Part shown: positions 16,689 to 25,622 of the stretch, one piece after another
Numbering within the stretch: position 1 is the first letter of the stretch
Layout: every line of letters begins with the position of its first letter
Assembly (NCBI GenBank): GCA_000169395.1
Contig: AAXZ01000005.1
Location: 1 to 64,000 of the forward strand
DNA length: 64,000 bases
Origin: Rhodobacteraceae bacterium HTCC2150
Lineage (GTDB): Bacteria > Pseudomonadota > Alphaproteobacteria > Rhodobacterales > Rhodobacteraceae
Reading direction: 5' to 3'
Notes under the pieces: model-generated
The model's database searches: none
What the model saw: only the letters and a program-made list of their open reading frames with translations
Told to the model about the DNA's origin: nothing
Translations under genes and position numbers: made by a program

Positions 16689-18094
16689 CCCAATTTGTCA
16701 ATCAATCGCAGCTCGGCGATGCGCTCAACTTGGCGGCAGGCCTCGGCAAACTCGACTTCACGCGAATTGTTGATACGGCGATGGAACGCGGCAAGAATTG
16801 AGGCCTTGTCGTTGTCTTTCACCGCGATAATAAACGGGAACCCATGTCGGGCCACATATTGCGTGTTAAGCTCTTGGAACATTCCGCGTTCTTCATCGCT
16901 TAATAGATCAAGCCCCGCTCCGGCTTGTTCAGTTGTGCTTTCGGCGGTCAGCTTGCCTGCTGCGGCCAATTTTCCAGCCAAATCAGGGTGAGCATTCAAT
17001 ACGGCAAGACGTTGCGCGTTACTTGCGGTACGGAACACACGCGCCAATGCCTGATGCACACCTTGGGCCGTATCGTGCGTTGGGCCAAGCTCTAGCGCAA
17101 ACGCCCCCTCAGCAATCCATGCACTGTGTTCAAAAATTCCGCCAAACTCGGCAACAAATGTATCTTGGTCCATCTGAGAAGGTTGTATTTTGGATGTTGG
17201 TGGATGCTCATTTGCCCAATGCTCGGCAATCTCTAAACGAGTTGCGAACCAAACATCTTCGTATGACTTAAAATACTCGATGACACGTTTCAAAGCTGCA
17301 ACGCGACTTGGGCGTCCGATCATGCGACAATGCAAGCCGATCGACATCATTTTAGGTGCGCCTTGCTCACCTTCGGCATAGAGCGTGTCAAATGCATCCT
17401 TGAGTGTTGTTTCAAATTGGTCACCGCTGGTGAAACCGGCTTGAATTGCAAATCTCATATCGTTGCAATCCATCGTATATGGCACGACCAGTTGATCGTG
17501 CTCGCCATACTTCGCCCAATACGGCAAATCATCGGCATAACTGTCGGCCACATAGGAAAACTGACCCATTTCCGCAATCAAGCGTTCAGTGTTCATACTA
17601 CAACGCCCCGTGTACCAACCACGCGGCGCGTCACCCGTCACTTCGGTGTGCAATTTGATGGCCTGATCAATTTGATCCTGTTCTTCGGCCTCGGACATGT
17701 CTTTGTGTTCGATCCATTTCAAACCATGGCTGGCAATTTCCCAACCCGAGTTTTTCATGGCAGCGACCTGTTCAGGCGCGCGTGCAAGTGCAGTTGCAAC
17801 ACCATAAACAGTGATCGGTAAATCCCCAAGAAGTCGATGCAAGCGCCAGAACCCTGCCCGTGCACCATATTCGTAGATTGATTCCATGTTCCAATGACGT
17901 TGATCTTGCCAAGGCTGCGCACCTGTAATTTCGGACAAAAACGCCTCGGATGCAGGATCACCATGTAGGATGTTGTTTTCGCCACCCTCTTCGTAATTAA
18001 GTACAATTTGTACAGCAATTTTGGCACCATTGGGCCAATTGGCTTTCGGTGGGTTGGCACCGTAGCCAGTCAAATCACGCGGATATCGAATCAA
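16685..18094 (-). CDS. puuE: Bifunctional allantoinase (PuuE) / OHCU decarboxylase (UraD)
   Basis: Fusion of 469 aa. Residues about 1-310 are a polysaccharide-deacetylase-type, cofactor-independent allantoinase (MIRYPRDLTGYG, NYEEGGENN, ASHGLKWIEH). Residues about 320-469 are a UraD-type 2-oxo-4-hydroxy-4-carboxy-5-ureidoimidazoline decarboxylase (FGGIFEHSAWIAEGAF, NAHPDLAGKL, FPFIIAVKDN). The single chain converts OHCU to (S)-allantoin and then to allantoate. It heads the puuE-allA-permease run and is divergent from uraH, which supplies its substrate. Confidence 0.93.
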   Translation of the reverse strand: MIRYPRDLTGYGANPPKANWPNGAKIAVQIVLNYEEGGENNILHGDPASEAFLSEITGAQPWQDQRHWNMESIYEYGARAGFWRLHRLLGDLPITVYGVATALARAPEQVAAMKNSGWEIASHGLKWIEHKDMSEAEEQDQIDQAIKLHTEVTGDAPRGWYTGRCSMNTERLIAEMGQFSYVADSYADDLPYWAKYGEHDQLVVPYTMDCNDMRFAIQAGFTSGDQFETTLKDAFDTLYAEGEQGAPKMMSIGLHCRMIGRPSRVAALKRVIEYFKSYEDVWFATRLEIAEHWANEHPPTSKIQPSQMDQDTFVAEFGGIFEHSAWIAEGAFALELGPTHDTAQGVHQALARVFRTASNAQRLAVLNAHPDLAGKLAAAGKLTAESTTEQAGAGLDLLSDEERGMFQELNTQYVARHGFPFIIAVKDNDKASILAAFHRRINNSREVEFAEACRQVERIAELRLIDKLG

Positions 18095-18256
18095 AAGTAG
18101 TCCTCCAGAGTGACCATATTATATTTCAAAATAATCAAAATGTTTTTCAAAAAAAACGATAAACAGCCTTTTGTTACGATCCATTTGCGGCCATTTTAAC
18201 CTAACCCTTATAAACGACTCAAATACGATGTTAGATCGCACCACTGGAGCCCAAAA

Positions 18257-18610
18257 ATGACCGGATATCTTACGACCCACGTTCTGGACACCGCGCGCGG
18301 CTGCCCTGCCGAAGGCTTGAAAATCGACCTTTACAAAATCGAGGGCGAAACGCGGACACACCTGAAATCACTCACGACGAATGACGACGGTCGAACAGAC
18401 GAACAAATTTTACCAACACAAGAATTTTTCATTGGTGTCTATGAACTTGTCTTTCATGCAGGTGATTATCTTGATTCAATTGGCACACCGCCCGAAGATC
18501 CTCGTTTTCTAGACATCGTGCCAATCCGTTTTGGTATGTCAGAACCTACGCACTATCATGTTCCACTGCTGCTATCGCCGTTTGGGTATTCAACTTATCG
18601 CGGCAGCTAA
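18257..18610 (+). CDS. uraH: 5-hydroxyisourate hydrolase
   Basis: Transthyretin-like protein of 117 aa that opens 5-hydroxyisourate to OHCU. It has the [21 protein letters not shown]-terminal block, the conserved [19 protein letters not shown] end with the YRGS active-site tetrapeptide, and the usual length. GGAG lies 7 nt before the ATG. It is divergent from puuE-uraD, sharing a 160-bp AT-rich promoter region, and its stop directly abuts the convergent LysR gene. Confidence 0.95.
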   Translation: MTGYLTTHVLDTARGCPAEGLKIDLYKIEGETRTHLKSLTTNDDGRTDEQILPTQEFFIGVYELVFHAGDYLDSIGTPPEDPRFLDIVPIRFGMSEPTHYHVPLLLSPFGYSTYRGS

Positions 18611-19522
18611 TCAATTAGTCCTTAGAACGATCTGCTCCATCCGTTTTATCATAAAATCCATGAACATTCGGGTTTTGGGGTCTTGGCCACGCTTATGTGT
18701 GTAAAGGCAGGCCATTTGTATCGGTTCAGGCGGCGTCCCTTTCGCAACTTTTACGAGGTCACCAGATTTTAGATGATCGGCCACTTCGAATATTGGTTTT
18801 AATGCAATGCCGTGCCCACCAAGCGCCCAATCGGTTAAAACATCGCCATCATCAGATTCATATCGCCCAGAAACCCGAAATCTTTTTACCCCTTCACTAG
18901 TCATCAGCGGCCATTGGAATTCCGGCGCGCCAGGAAAACGCAGATTCAGACATTCATGATTGCCCGCCACAAGCGCATCACCAGTCTCAGGATTACCGTT
19001 TCGCGCAATATATGATGGAGAAGCACATAATACGCGTTCAATATCCGCAATTTTGCGAATTCGAAGGTTGCTGTCTACAGGTTGCCCAAGGAAAATTGCC
19101 AGGTCCAATCCTTCAGTCGTTAGATCGACTTTGCGATCTGTCAAACGTAATCGGATCGTAACCTCGGGATATTGATCTAGAAATGCGGGTACATGGGGTG
19201 CTATCAACCGACGCCCAACACCTAATGGTGCAGCTACATATAAAGACCCTTTAGGGTTGTCGGTTATATTGACAATTTGCGCCTCGGCATTGTCGACAGA
19301 ATCCAAAATCTCACACGCCCCTCCATAGAAGGCTTGTCCCTGCTCTGTTGGGGTCAAACTGCGTGTCGTGCGTTGAAACAGTCTCACACTTAGATGTTCT
19401 TCTAATTGGGAAATGCGTGACGATGTTACAGCAGGCGAAATACGCAAATCACGCCCTGCCGCGGACATGCTGCCAAGTTCGTAAACACGAACAAAGGTGC
19501 GGATATTATCGAGATAAGACAT
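18611..19522 (-). CDS. LysR family transcriptional regulator
   Basis: Regulator of 303 aa with an N-terminal winged HTH (about 1-60; SMSAAGRDLRISPAVTSSRI) and a LysR substrate-binding domain (about 90-295). It is divergent from puuD, separated by about 100 bp, and sits within the purine catabolic genes, so it is the best candidate for their control; the inducer cannot be read. The C-terminal codons end exactly where uraH stops on the other strand. Confidence 0.9.
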   Translation of the reverse strand: MSYLDNIRTFVRVYELGSMSAAGRDLRISPAVTSSRISQLEEHLSVRLFQRTTRSLTPTEQGQAFYGGACEILDSVDNAEAQIVNITDNPKGSLYVAAPLGVGRRLIAPHVPAFLDQYPEVTIRLRLTDRKVDLTTEGLDLAIFLGQPVDSNLRIRKIADIERVLCASPSYIARNGNPETGDALVAGNHECLNLRFPGAPEFQWPLMTSEGVKRFRVSGRYESDDGDVLTDWALGGHGIALKPIFEVADHLKSGDLVKVAKGTPPEPIQMACLYTHKRGQDPKTRMFMDFMIKRMEQIVLRTN

Positions 19523-19619
19523 TATTTTGTTTTTTTTGATACTGCTTGGCGTTTACTTACGATACAAGAACAATCCAACCTTGTATAGGTTCGCAAAAAA
19601 CGAGACTCGGGAGATGTTT

Positions 19620-20855
19620 ATGTATGATTTAGCAATAATGTGGGATTGGATAAGTTTTTCAGTTCGTTGGCTGCATGTGATCACTGCAATGGCGTGGATT
19701 GGCGCATCATTTTACTTCATCGCATTGGACCTAATGCTGAAACCTGCTGACGATATGCCCGAAGGCGCTTCTGGCGAAGAATGGGAAGTACACGGCGGCG
19801 GTTTTTACCACACAACCAAATTCATGGTTGCCCCAGCGCGTATGCCAGAGCATTTGACTTGGCATAAATGGCAAAGTTATTCGACTTGGCTGTCTGGTGC
19901 GGCATTGATGATGATCGTTTATTGGGTTGGTGGCGAATTATTCCTGCTGGATCCATCAAAGGTTGAGTTGTCCCTGTTGCAAGGCATTTTGATTTCTGGC
20001 GCTTCACTGACCATTGGTTGGTTGGCATATGACGCCATGTGTAAATCCAAATTAAGCGAATATCCGACGCTATTGATGTTGCTTTTGTTTGCAATCCTTG
20101 TTGCAATGTCTTGGGGGTACAATCAAATTTTCACCGGTCGGGCCGCTTTGTTGCACTTGGGTGCCTTTACGGCGACCATCATGACAGCGAACGTTTTTCT
20201 GCAGATCATGCCAAACCAACGCATCGTTGTTGCGGATCTAAAGGCTGGGCGTACGCCTGATGCAAAATATGGAAAAATTGCAAAAGTGCGATCAACGCAC
20301 AACAACTACCTCACTTTACCAGTGGTGTTCCTTATGTTGTCCAACCACTACCCTCTTGCTTTTGGCACGCAATACGCTTGGATTATCGCCAGCTTAATTT
20401 TCCTTACAGGCGTGACGATCCGGCATTACTTCAACACGATGCATAAAACCGGCAAAGGTCCACACTGGACTTGGGCAATTACTGTCCTGTTGATGATTTC
20501 AATAGCTTGGTTGTCGTCTATGCGCACCATCGAAACCATAGAAGAGGCCGAACTTCGGCCTCTTACATCTCATGAACAAATCTTTGTTTCCGCTGCTGGG
20601 TTTGATGATGCTTATGATACTGTAAAAGGCCATTGTTCCATGTGCCATTCTCGCGAACCTTTTTGGGATGGCATCCGTTGGGCACCAAAAAATGTTTATC
20701 TAGAAACCAAAGGCGATGTTGCGAGATACGCCAGTGAAATATACTTACAAGCCGGCCTTAGCCACGCGATGCCGCCACCCAATGCCGTGCAAATGGATCA
20801 AAAAGCCCGTGAAGTAATTGTTGCTTGGGTACGCGAAGCGCGGAAATCAAACTAA
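19620..20855 (+). CDS. puuD: Urate hydroxylase PuuD with C-terminal cytochrome c domain
   Basis: Membrane urate oxidase of 411 aa that makes 5-hydroxyisourate. An N-terminal DUF989-type part with about eight helices (residues 1-310, starting MYDLAIMWDWISFSVRWLHV) is followed by a cytochrome c-type domain with heme motif CSMCH (C339, C342, H343) and a likely distal Met in HAMPPPNAVQM. I choose the ATG at 19620 because GGGAG sits 6 nt upstream; the longer frame to 19527 has no site. A 9-bp hairpin lies in the coding region between the two domains. Confidence 0.92.
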   Translation: MYDLAIMWDWISFSVRWLHVITAMAWIGASFYFIALDLMLKPADDMPEGASGEEWEVHGGGFYHTTKFMVAPARMPEHLTWHKWQSYSTWLSGAALMMIVYWVGGELFLLDPSKVELSLLQGILISGASLTIGWLAYDAMCKSKLSEYPTLLMLLLFAILVAMSWGYNQIFTGRAALLHLGAFTATIMTANVFLQIMPNQRIVVADLKAGRTPDAKYGKIAKVRSTHNNYLTLPVVFLMLSNHYPLAFGTQYAWIIASLIFLTGVTIRHYFNTMHKTGKGPHWTWAITVLLMISIAWLSSMRTIETIEEAELRPLTSHEQIFVSAAGFDDAYDTVKGHCSMCHSREPFWDGIRWAPKNVYLETKGDVARYASEIYLQAGLSHAMPPPNAVQMDQKAREVIVAWVREARKSN

Positions 20856-20993
20856 GTTATTTGGTATATCTTCAGACATGTTCTTCTTCTGACTGAGCCT
20901 CCTTTAATTCGTAAGTTCGCTAGTGAATAAATGAAGACCAATTCAACCACATAATTTCAACACCAACACCCACAGAAAACACACTAAAAAAGA

Positions 20994-21023
20994 AAAGGCC
21001 GCCCAGAATACTGGACGGCCTTT
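20994..21023 (-). terminator. Terminator downstream of the BCCT gene
   Basis: AAAGGCCGCCCAG at 20994-21006 pairs with CTGGACGGCCTTT at 21011-21023 (one G-U). On the minus strand it is followed by a T-rich CTTTTCTTTTTTAG tail, 24 nt after the BCCT stop. Confidence 0.85.
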
Positions 21024-21046
21024 CGCATTTTTAGATTAATGTAGCT

Positions 21047-22672
21047 TTATTTCTTGGAACGCATGCCGTCACGGATCAAAGCTTTGAACAAGGATATCCC
21101 CATCAACGCCATCACAACAGAAAACGGTAACGCACCGATGATCATGGCTGTGTTGATCGCACCAAGGCCACCTGCAACCAGCAGCACACCGATCACAAGT
21201 GTAAGGATAACACCCCAAGTGATAATGTGAACGCGGCCTTTCGGGCTTTCGTCACCTGCAGCGGCAATCGTGTTGATAATCAAAACCGCGGAGTCAGCTG
21301 ACGTAACAAGATAAGTCAGAAGAAGAACCACGATGATCATGCTCATGATTGTTGCCAAAGCCGGTGAAAGCATGAAGTTGATCATTGCGAACAACTGGCT
21401 TGAAAGCCCTGCTCCAGTAATCGCTTCGCCTGCACCACCGTTCAGGGTCAGATCAATTGCAGTACCGCCAACAAAGGCGAACCACACGAAACACATAACG
21501 GATGGAACGATCATCGCACCCAATACGTATTCACGGATGCTACGACCCTTGGAGATACGCGCAAGGAACAAGCCAACGAAAGGTGCAAAGGCAATCCACC
21601 AAGCCCAGTAGAAGATGGTCCAACCACCCTGCCAGCCAGCCAACTGTGTGGCAACGCTGTCAGCAACGCCATCAGCCTTCCATACTGTTAGTGACATCAT
21701 TGGAAGGGCAATAAGGTAATCCCACATGCCAACAAACAAGGCTTTCAGTGCAAACATGGTCGAACCGAATACCAAGAAGAATGCCAGAATGAAGAATGAC
21801 AGACCCATGTTGATGTTAGACAACCATTTGATGCCTTTACCAACGCCTGACAAAGCAGACAGTGTTGAACAAATCATCACAATGATCAGCGAGAAGATCA
21901 TCGCCAAAACTGTTGGACCGCCGTCACCGTTCATCAGCCATTCCATGCCAGTGATGTTGTACACACCAGAAGCAAACTGTGACACGCCATAACCGATGGT
22001 TACGGATACGCCCAAAATGGTGGCAATCACTGAAACGATGTCAACAACGTGACCCAATGTACCTTCAAGAGCACGACCAAACAAAGGTGTTAGGCCCGAA
22101 CGGATCGTAAGTGGTAGCCCACGAGAGTAGCTAAAGAACGCAAGTGTTAGCCCAACGATGGCATAACAACCCCAAGCTGAGAAACCCCAGTGAAGGAATG
22201 ACCACTTATAGGCCGCACGTACATTGTTCGCTGCACCACCTTCTGCATTGCCAACAATCACATCTGGATTTGTACCAAAGTGATAAAGTGGCTCACCAGT
22301 TGCATAGGTCAACATGCCAATGCCGATGCCGGCACCAAACATCATCGAGAACCAAGAGAAATTGGAAAATTCTGGTTTAGAATCTTCGCCACCAAGTCTG
22401 ATTTTGCCTGTCGCAGGCCATAGCGCCAACGCAATACACACAACGATATAAAACGCCATCACCCACATGTACCATGTGCCAGTGTTGGCAGAGATAAAGT
22501 CGCGGATGGAATTTAGAACCGCACCAGCGGACTCTGAAAAGACGGCCGCCCAAACGATGAGAAGACCAATAAGTAACTTAGAACCGAGAGCGACAACCTT
22601 GGAAAAACCAGAGTAAAAACCCTGTTCTTCTGTATTAATCGCCAACTCGGTTAGAGGTGGTTTCAATGCCAT
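21047..22672 (-). CDS. BCCT family transporter (betaine/carnitine/choline/DMSP type)
   Basis: Sodium- or proton-coupled transporter of 541 aa with 12 predicted helices. The BCCT hallmark Trp-rich substrate segment is visible as WTIFYWAWWIAFAPFVGLFLARISKGR. Substrates of the family are quaternary ammonium compounds and, in marine bacteria, DMSP. The neighbours acuI and dmdA make DMSP uptake plausible, but the sequence alone does not decide. I start at the ATG at 22672 (AAAGGGA upstream), not at a TTG 8 codons earlier. A terminator separates it from acuI, so it has its own promoter. Confidence 0.9.
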   Translation of the reverse strand: MALKPPLTELAINTEEQGFYSGFSKVVALGSKLLIGLLIVWAAVFSESAGAVLNSIRDFISANTGTWYMWVMAFYIVVCIALALWPATGKIRLGGEDSKPEFSNFSWFSMMFGAGIGIGMLTYATGEPLYHFGTNPDVIVGNAEGGAANNVRAAYKWSFLHWGFSAWGCYAIVGLTLAFFSYSRGLPLTIRSGLTPLFGRALEGTLGHVVDIVSVIATILGVSVTIGYGVSQFASGVYNITGMEWLMNGDGGPTVLAMIFSLIIVMICSTLSALSGVGKGIKWLSNINMGLSFFILAFFLVFGSTMFALKALFVGMWDYLIALPMMSLTVWKADGVADSVATQLAGWQGGWTIFYWAWWIAFAPFVGLFLARISKGRSIREYVLGAMIVPSVMCFVWFAFVGGTAIDLTLNGGAGEAITGAGLSSQLFAMINFMLSPALATIMSMIIVVLLLTYLVTSADSAVLIINTIAAAGDESPKGRVHIITWGVILTLVIGVLLVAGGLGAINTAMIIGALPFSVVMALMGISLFKALIRDGMRSKK

Positions 22673-22763
22673 TTCCCTTTTTGTTTTTGTACCCAAAGCC
22701 TATCACAATAAAGTGAAAAAACTAGATTTTTACAAAATACAAATAAACTGGAGGAAATGCCGC

Positions 22764-22790
22764 AAAAAGCGACATAATGAGTCGCTTTTT
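22764..22790. terminator. Hairpin terminator downstream of acuI
   Basis: Perfect 10-bp stem AAAAAGCGAC / GTCGCTTTTT around the loop ATAATGA. It lies 25 nt past the acuI stop and upstream of the BCCT start, with A/T tracts on both arms so it can work in both directions. Confidence 0.8.
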
Positions 22791-22814
22791 CGCCTATTTC
22801 GCGATTGAACTAGC

Positions 22815-23804
22815 CTATGCGTTTACGTCAACCAGAACGCGACCCTTCACTTGCCCCTTAAGAATGTCTGCTCCCAATTTTGGTAAATCAGACAGAGTCG
22901 CAGGTTGAACCATCGCTTCAAGCTTATCCATCGGCAAATCACTCGCAATACGTTCCCATGCGCGCAGACGGTTGTCATAAGGCTGCATCACTGAATCAAT
23001 GCCCAGCAAATTTACACCACGCAATAGGAATGGAATGACCGTTGCAGGCAATCCAGCACCACCTGCCAGACCAACGGCTGAAACACTTGCACCATATTTC
23101 ATTTGCCCCAACAAGCGTGCCAACATCGGCCCACCAACTGCGTCGATGCAACCTGCCCAAGCTTCGGCTTCTAAGGGGCGTTTGACGGTTTCATTGATGT
23201 CTTCACGGGCTACGATTTGTGTGGCGCCAAGGGATTTCAAATAATCAGCAGAATCTGGGCGACCTGTCACAGCGGCAACTTCATACCCCAAATTGGCCAA
23301 AATCGCGGTAGCAACAGAGCCAACACCGCCTGAGGCACCGGTTACCAAAACCGGACCATCAGCAGGCTTCAATCCATGATCCTCAAGCGCCATAACAGCC
23401 AACATCGAGGTGAAACCCGCCGTACCCACTGCCATCGCCTGTTGCGTGGTCAGCCCTTTTGGCAAAGGCACCAAAAAATCAGCCTTCACGCGCGCCTTTT
23501 GGGAATAACCACCCCAATACGCCTCACCGACACGCCACCCTGTTAAGACAACTTTGTCACCTTTTTTGTACCGCGCATCATCTGACGCCTCGACCGTTCC
23601 GGCAAAATCAATGCCCGGAACGTGCGGATAGTTGCGCACTAAACCACCACCTGGCCCAATGCAAAGACCGTCTTTGTAGTTTACTGTAGAATACTCAACG
23701 GCAACGGTAACCTCGCCCGCGGGCAGATCATCTAGCGAAAGCTGTGCAACCGCTGCGCTGGTTTTTCCTTCATCGTCTTTGTTAACAACAAGTGCATTGA
23801 ACAT
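22815..23804 (-). CDS. acuI: Acryloyl-CoA reductase
   Basis: Zinc-free MDR-type NADPH oxidoreductase of 329 aa, matching AcuI, which reduces acryloyl-CoA to propionyl-CoA. Residues 1-130 are the GroES-like part (STVNYKDGLCIGPGGG...PGIDFAGTV), and the Rossmann motif is VTGASGGVGSVA near 155. AcuI protects cells from toxic acrylate and works after DMSP cleavage or demethylation. AAGGAAT precedes the ATG. It follows dmdA by 15 nt, the adjacency known from Ruegeria pomeroyi. Confidence 0.93.
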   Translation of the reverse strand: MFNALVVNKDDEGKTSAAVAQLSLDDLPAGEVTVAVEYSTVNYKDGLCIGPGGGLVRNYPHVPGIDFAGTVEASDDARYKKGDKVVLTGWRVGEAYWGGYSQKARVKADFLVPLPKGLTTQQAMAVGTAGFTSMLAVMALEDHGLKPADGPVLVTGASGGVGSVATAILANLGYEVAAVTGRPDSADYLKSLGATQIVAREDINETVKRPLEAEAWAGCIDAVGGPMLARLLGQMKYGASVSAVGLAGGAGLPATVIPFLLRGVNLLGIDSVMQPYDNRLRAWERIASDLPMDKLEAMVQPATLSDLPKLGADILKGQVKGRVLVDVNA

Positions 23805-23819
23805 ATTGTATTCCTTAGA

Positions 23820-24926
23820 TTAAATCCAAAACTTTTCTTTGACTACGGCTTCACGGCGACCATCAGGTGCCTCGACAAATACATTTGTCCCGTCGACCCA
23901 GTGACTTGCGTCGACCATACCAATAGCAACGTTGGTGTTAAACTCGAAAGATCGCGTAACAGACGTGACCTGCCCAATTTTGTTGCCACCTTCGGTAACG
24001 ATTGGCCATGCTTGATCTGAAACAGGCGTTGCTTCGCCTGCGATATCAATGGCACGGATCATTTGACTAGGACCCGTCAGCGCCTGAGGCAATAACGCGC
24101 CACGACCGATAGAACCAATGGCAGTTTCCAAATTACAGAATTTGCCCAATCCACATTCATAAGGAGTGTTTTCGGATGTCATGTCATTGCCATAAGACAA
24201 CAAGCCACCCTCAATGCGTTCAATCAGGTTTGGACAACCAGCACGCACATTGAATTCCTCGCCTGCTGCGAAAAGTTCATCCCAAAGCGGCATACCGATA
24301 TCGCTGCCATCAACATAGATTTCAAATCCACCTTGTTTTGAATAGCCAGAACGAGCAATCACAAGTTCCCGATTTTGATACTGGAATTTTCCATAACGAA
24401 AGAAACGAACGTCGCGAATTTCTTCGCCGAACACACGCGCCATAAGATCATCAGCCTTGGGGCCTTGAATAGCCAAAGGCGAAACATCAGGCTCCCAAAC
24501 TTCTACATTAAAATCATAACCTTGAACGATTGCTTTAACCCACAAAAGCAGATCACTATCAGCGATAGATATCCAATATTCATCTTCTGCCAATTTGACC
24601 AAAACTGGATCATTTAACATGCCGCCTTGTTCATCGACGACGGGAATATACATACACTGGCCAACGACCATGCGCCGCAAATCGCGCGGTGTTAAAACTT
24701 GCATCAGCGATTTTGCGTCCGGCCCACGCACGGCAATTTGGCGTTCGCAAGATACATCCCAAACCTGAACATGCTCTTTCAGATGGGCGCAATCGTAATG
24801 AAAGCTGTCAAAGAACGTCGCCAAAAGCATACGGTTATAAACAGTGTAACCTTTGACACCTTGGGCGGTAACGCCATCGGTAAAAGGGGTGCGTCGAACG
24901 CGGCGGGATGGAACGATACTGGCCAT
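23820..24926 (-). CDS. dmdA: Dimethylsulfoniopropionate demethylase
   Basis: GcvT-fold protein of 368 aa, the usual DmdA length, moving a methyl group from DMSP to tetrahydrofolate to give methylmercaptopropionate. DmdA-type features: N-terminal SRRVRRTPFTDGVTAQGVKG, TVYNRMLLATFF, DVSCERQIAV, and a C-terminal FEFNTNVAIGMVD. The neighbour acuI strengthens the call over plain GcvT-like proteins. Its ATG overlaps the TAA of the DinB-fold gene as TAATG, so translation is likely coupled. Confidence 0.93.
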   Translation of the reverse strand: MASIVPSRRVRRTPFTDGVTAQGVKGYTVYNRMLLATFFDSFHYDCAHLKEHVQVWDVSCERQIAVRGPDAKSLMQVLTPRDLRRMVVGQCMYIPVVDEQGGMLNDPVLVKLAEDEYWISIADSDLLLWVKAIVQGYDFNVEVWEPDVSPLAIQGPKADDLMARVFGEEIRDVRFFRYGKFQYQNRELVIARSGYSKQGGFEIYVDGSDIGMPLWDELFAAGEEFNVRAGCPNLIERIEGGLLSYGNDMTSENTPYECGLGKFCNLETAIGSIGRGALLPQALTGPSQMIRAIDIAGEATPVSDQAWPIVTEGGNKIGQVTSVTRSFEFNTNVAIGMVDASHWVDGTNVFVEAPDGRREAVVKEKFWI

Positions 24927-25432
24927 TACATATCCTTAGGCATAATAAACAAGTCTGTATCATCAGGTTTTGCACCAGCTGCTGTCAGCATCGCGTGAAT
25001 TTGGCCCCGATGATGGGTTTGATGGTTGAAAAAATGCATGATGCAACTTGTGACGGGTTCGCTGACATCTCGACCTAGGGCAAGTGAGGCCCAAGATAAT
25101 TCTCCGTTCAGCGTTGCAGGATCTAACTTATCGGCCCACCGCACGATACGCGCATCAGAAATCGTCCGTTTTGTACAGAATTCATCAAATTCATACAAAA
25201 TGGTGTTGCTTTGCGCCAAAGCTAAATCCGGTGCCGTCCAATTATCAAAACGCGACATCCAGATTTGATCACCCCACATCAGGTGATGAAATGTGCCGAT
25301 AATTGACTTGAAGAACGCACCGAGATCTAGGGTTAAGGCATCAATTGAAAGGGTTTTAGCGGCCGTCATCAAGCTTTTATTTTGCCAACGATTATAACGC
25401 GCCATTTGACGGATGTAGTCTTGCGAAATCAT
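24926..25432 (-). CDS. DinB family (DinB/YfiT-like metalloenzyme fold) protein
   Basis: Four-helix DinB/YfiT-like protein of 168 aa. The three metal histidines are probably in GTFHHLMWGD (about 50) and HHRGQ (about 140). Relatives include thiol-dependent S-transferases; most have no known reaction. The start ATG at 25432 has AAGGGGGA upstream. It overlaps dmdA by one base, so it is the first gene of a DinB-dmdA-acuI transcript. A role in handling methylated sulfur or folate intermediates is only an inference from that linkage. Confidence 0.85.
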   Translation of the reverse strand: MISQDYIRQMARYNRWQNKSLMTAAKTLSIDALTLDLGAFFKSIIGTFHHLMWGDQIWMSRFDNWTAPDLALAQSNTILYEFDEFCTKRTISDARIVRWADKLDPATLNGELSWASLALGRDVSEPVTSCIMHFFNHQTHHRGQIHAMLTAAGAKPDDTDLFIMPKDM

Positions 25433-25622
25433 CACTTTCCCCCTTTTATTTGTCTGTTGGTTCCCAGAATCCTCATGTCACACTCAAAGGGGACTGCGCA
25501 ATAAAAACAAGCCCAAGTTCGTTCGCGACGTTGGGTCGTTTTGGGTGAACCTGCGGAATTGTGATTTGCTTATTCAATTTGCATCCTCACAAATGGTTAA
25601 AAATGTCTGATTGCGAAAATTA

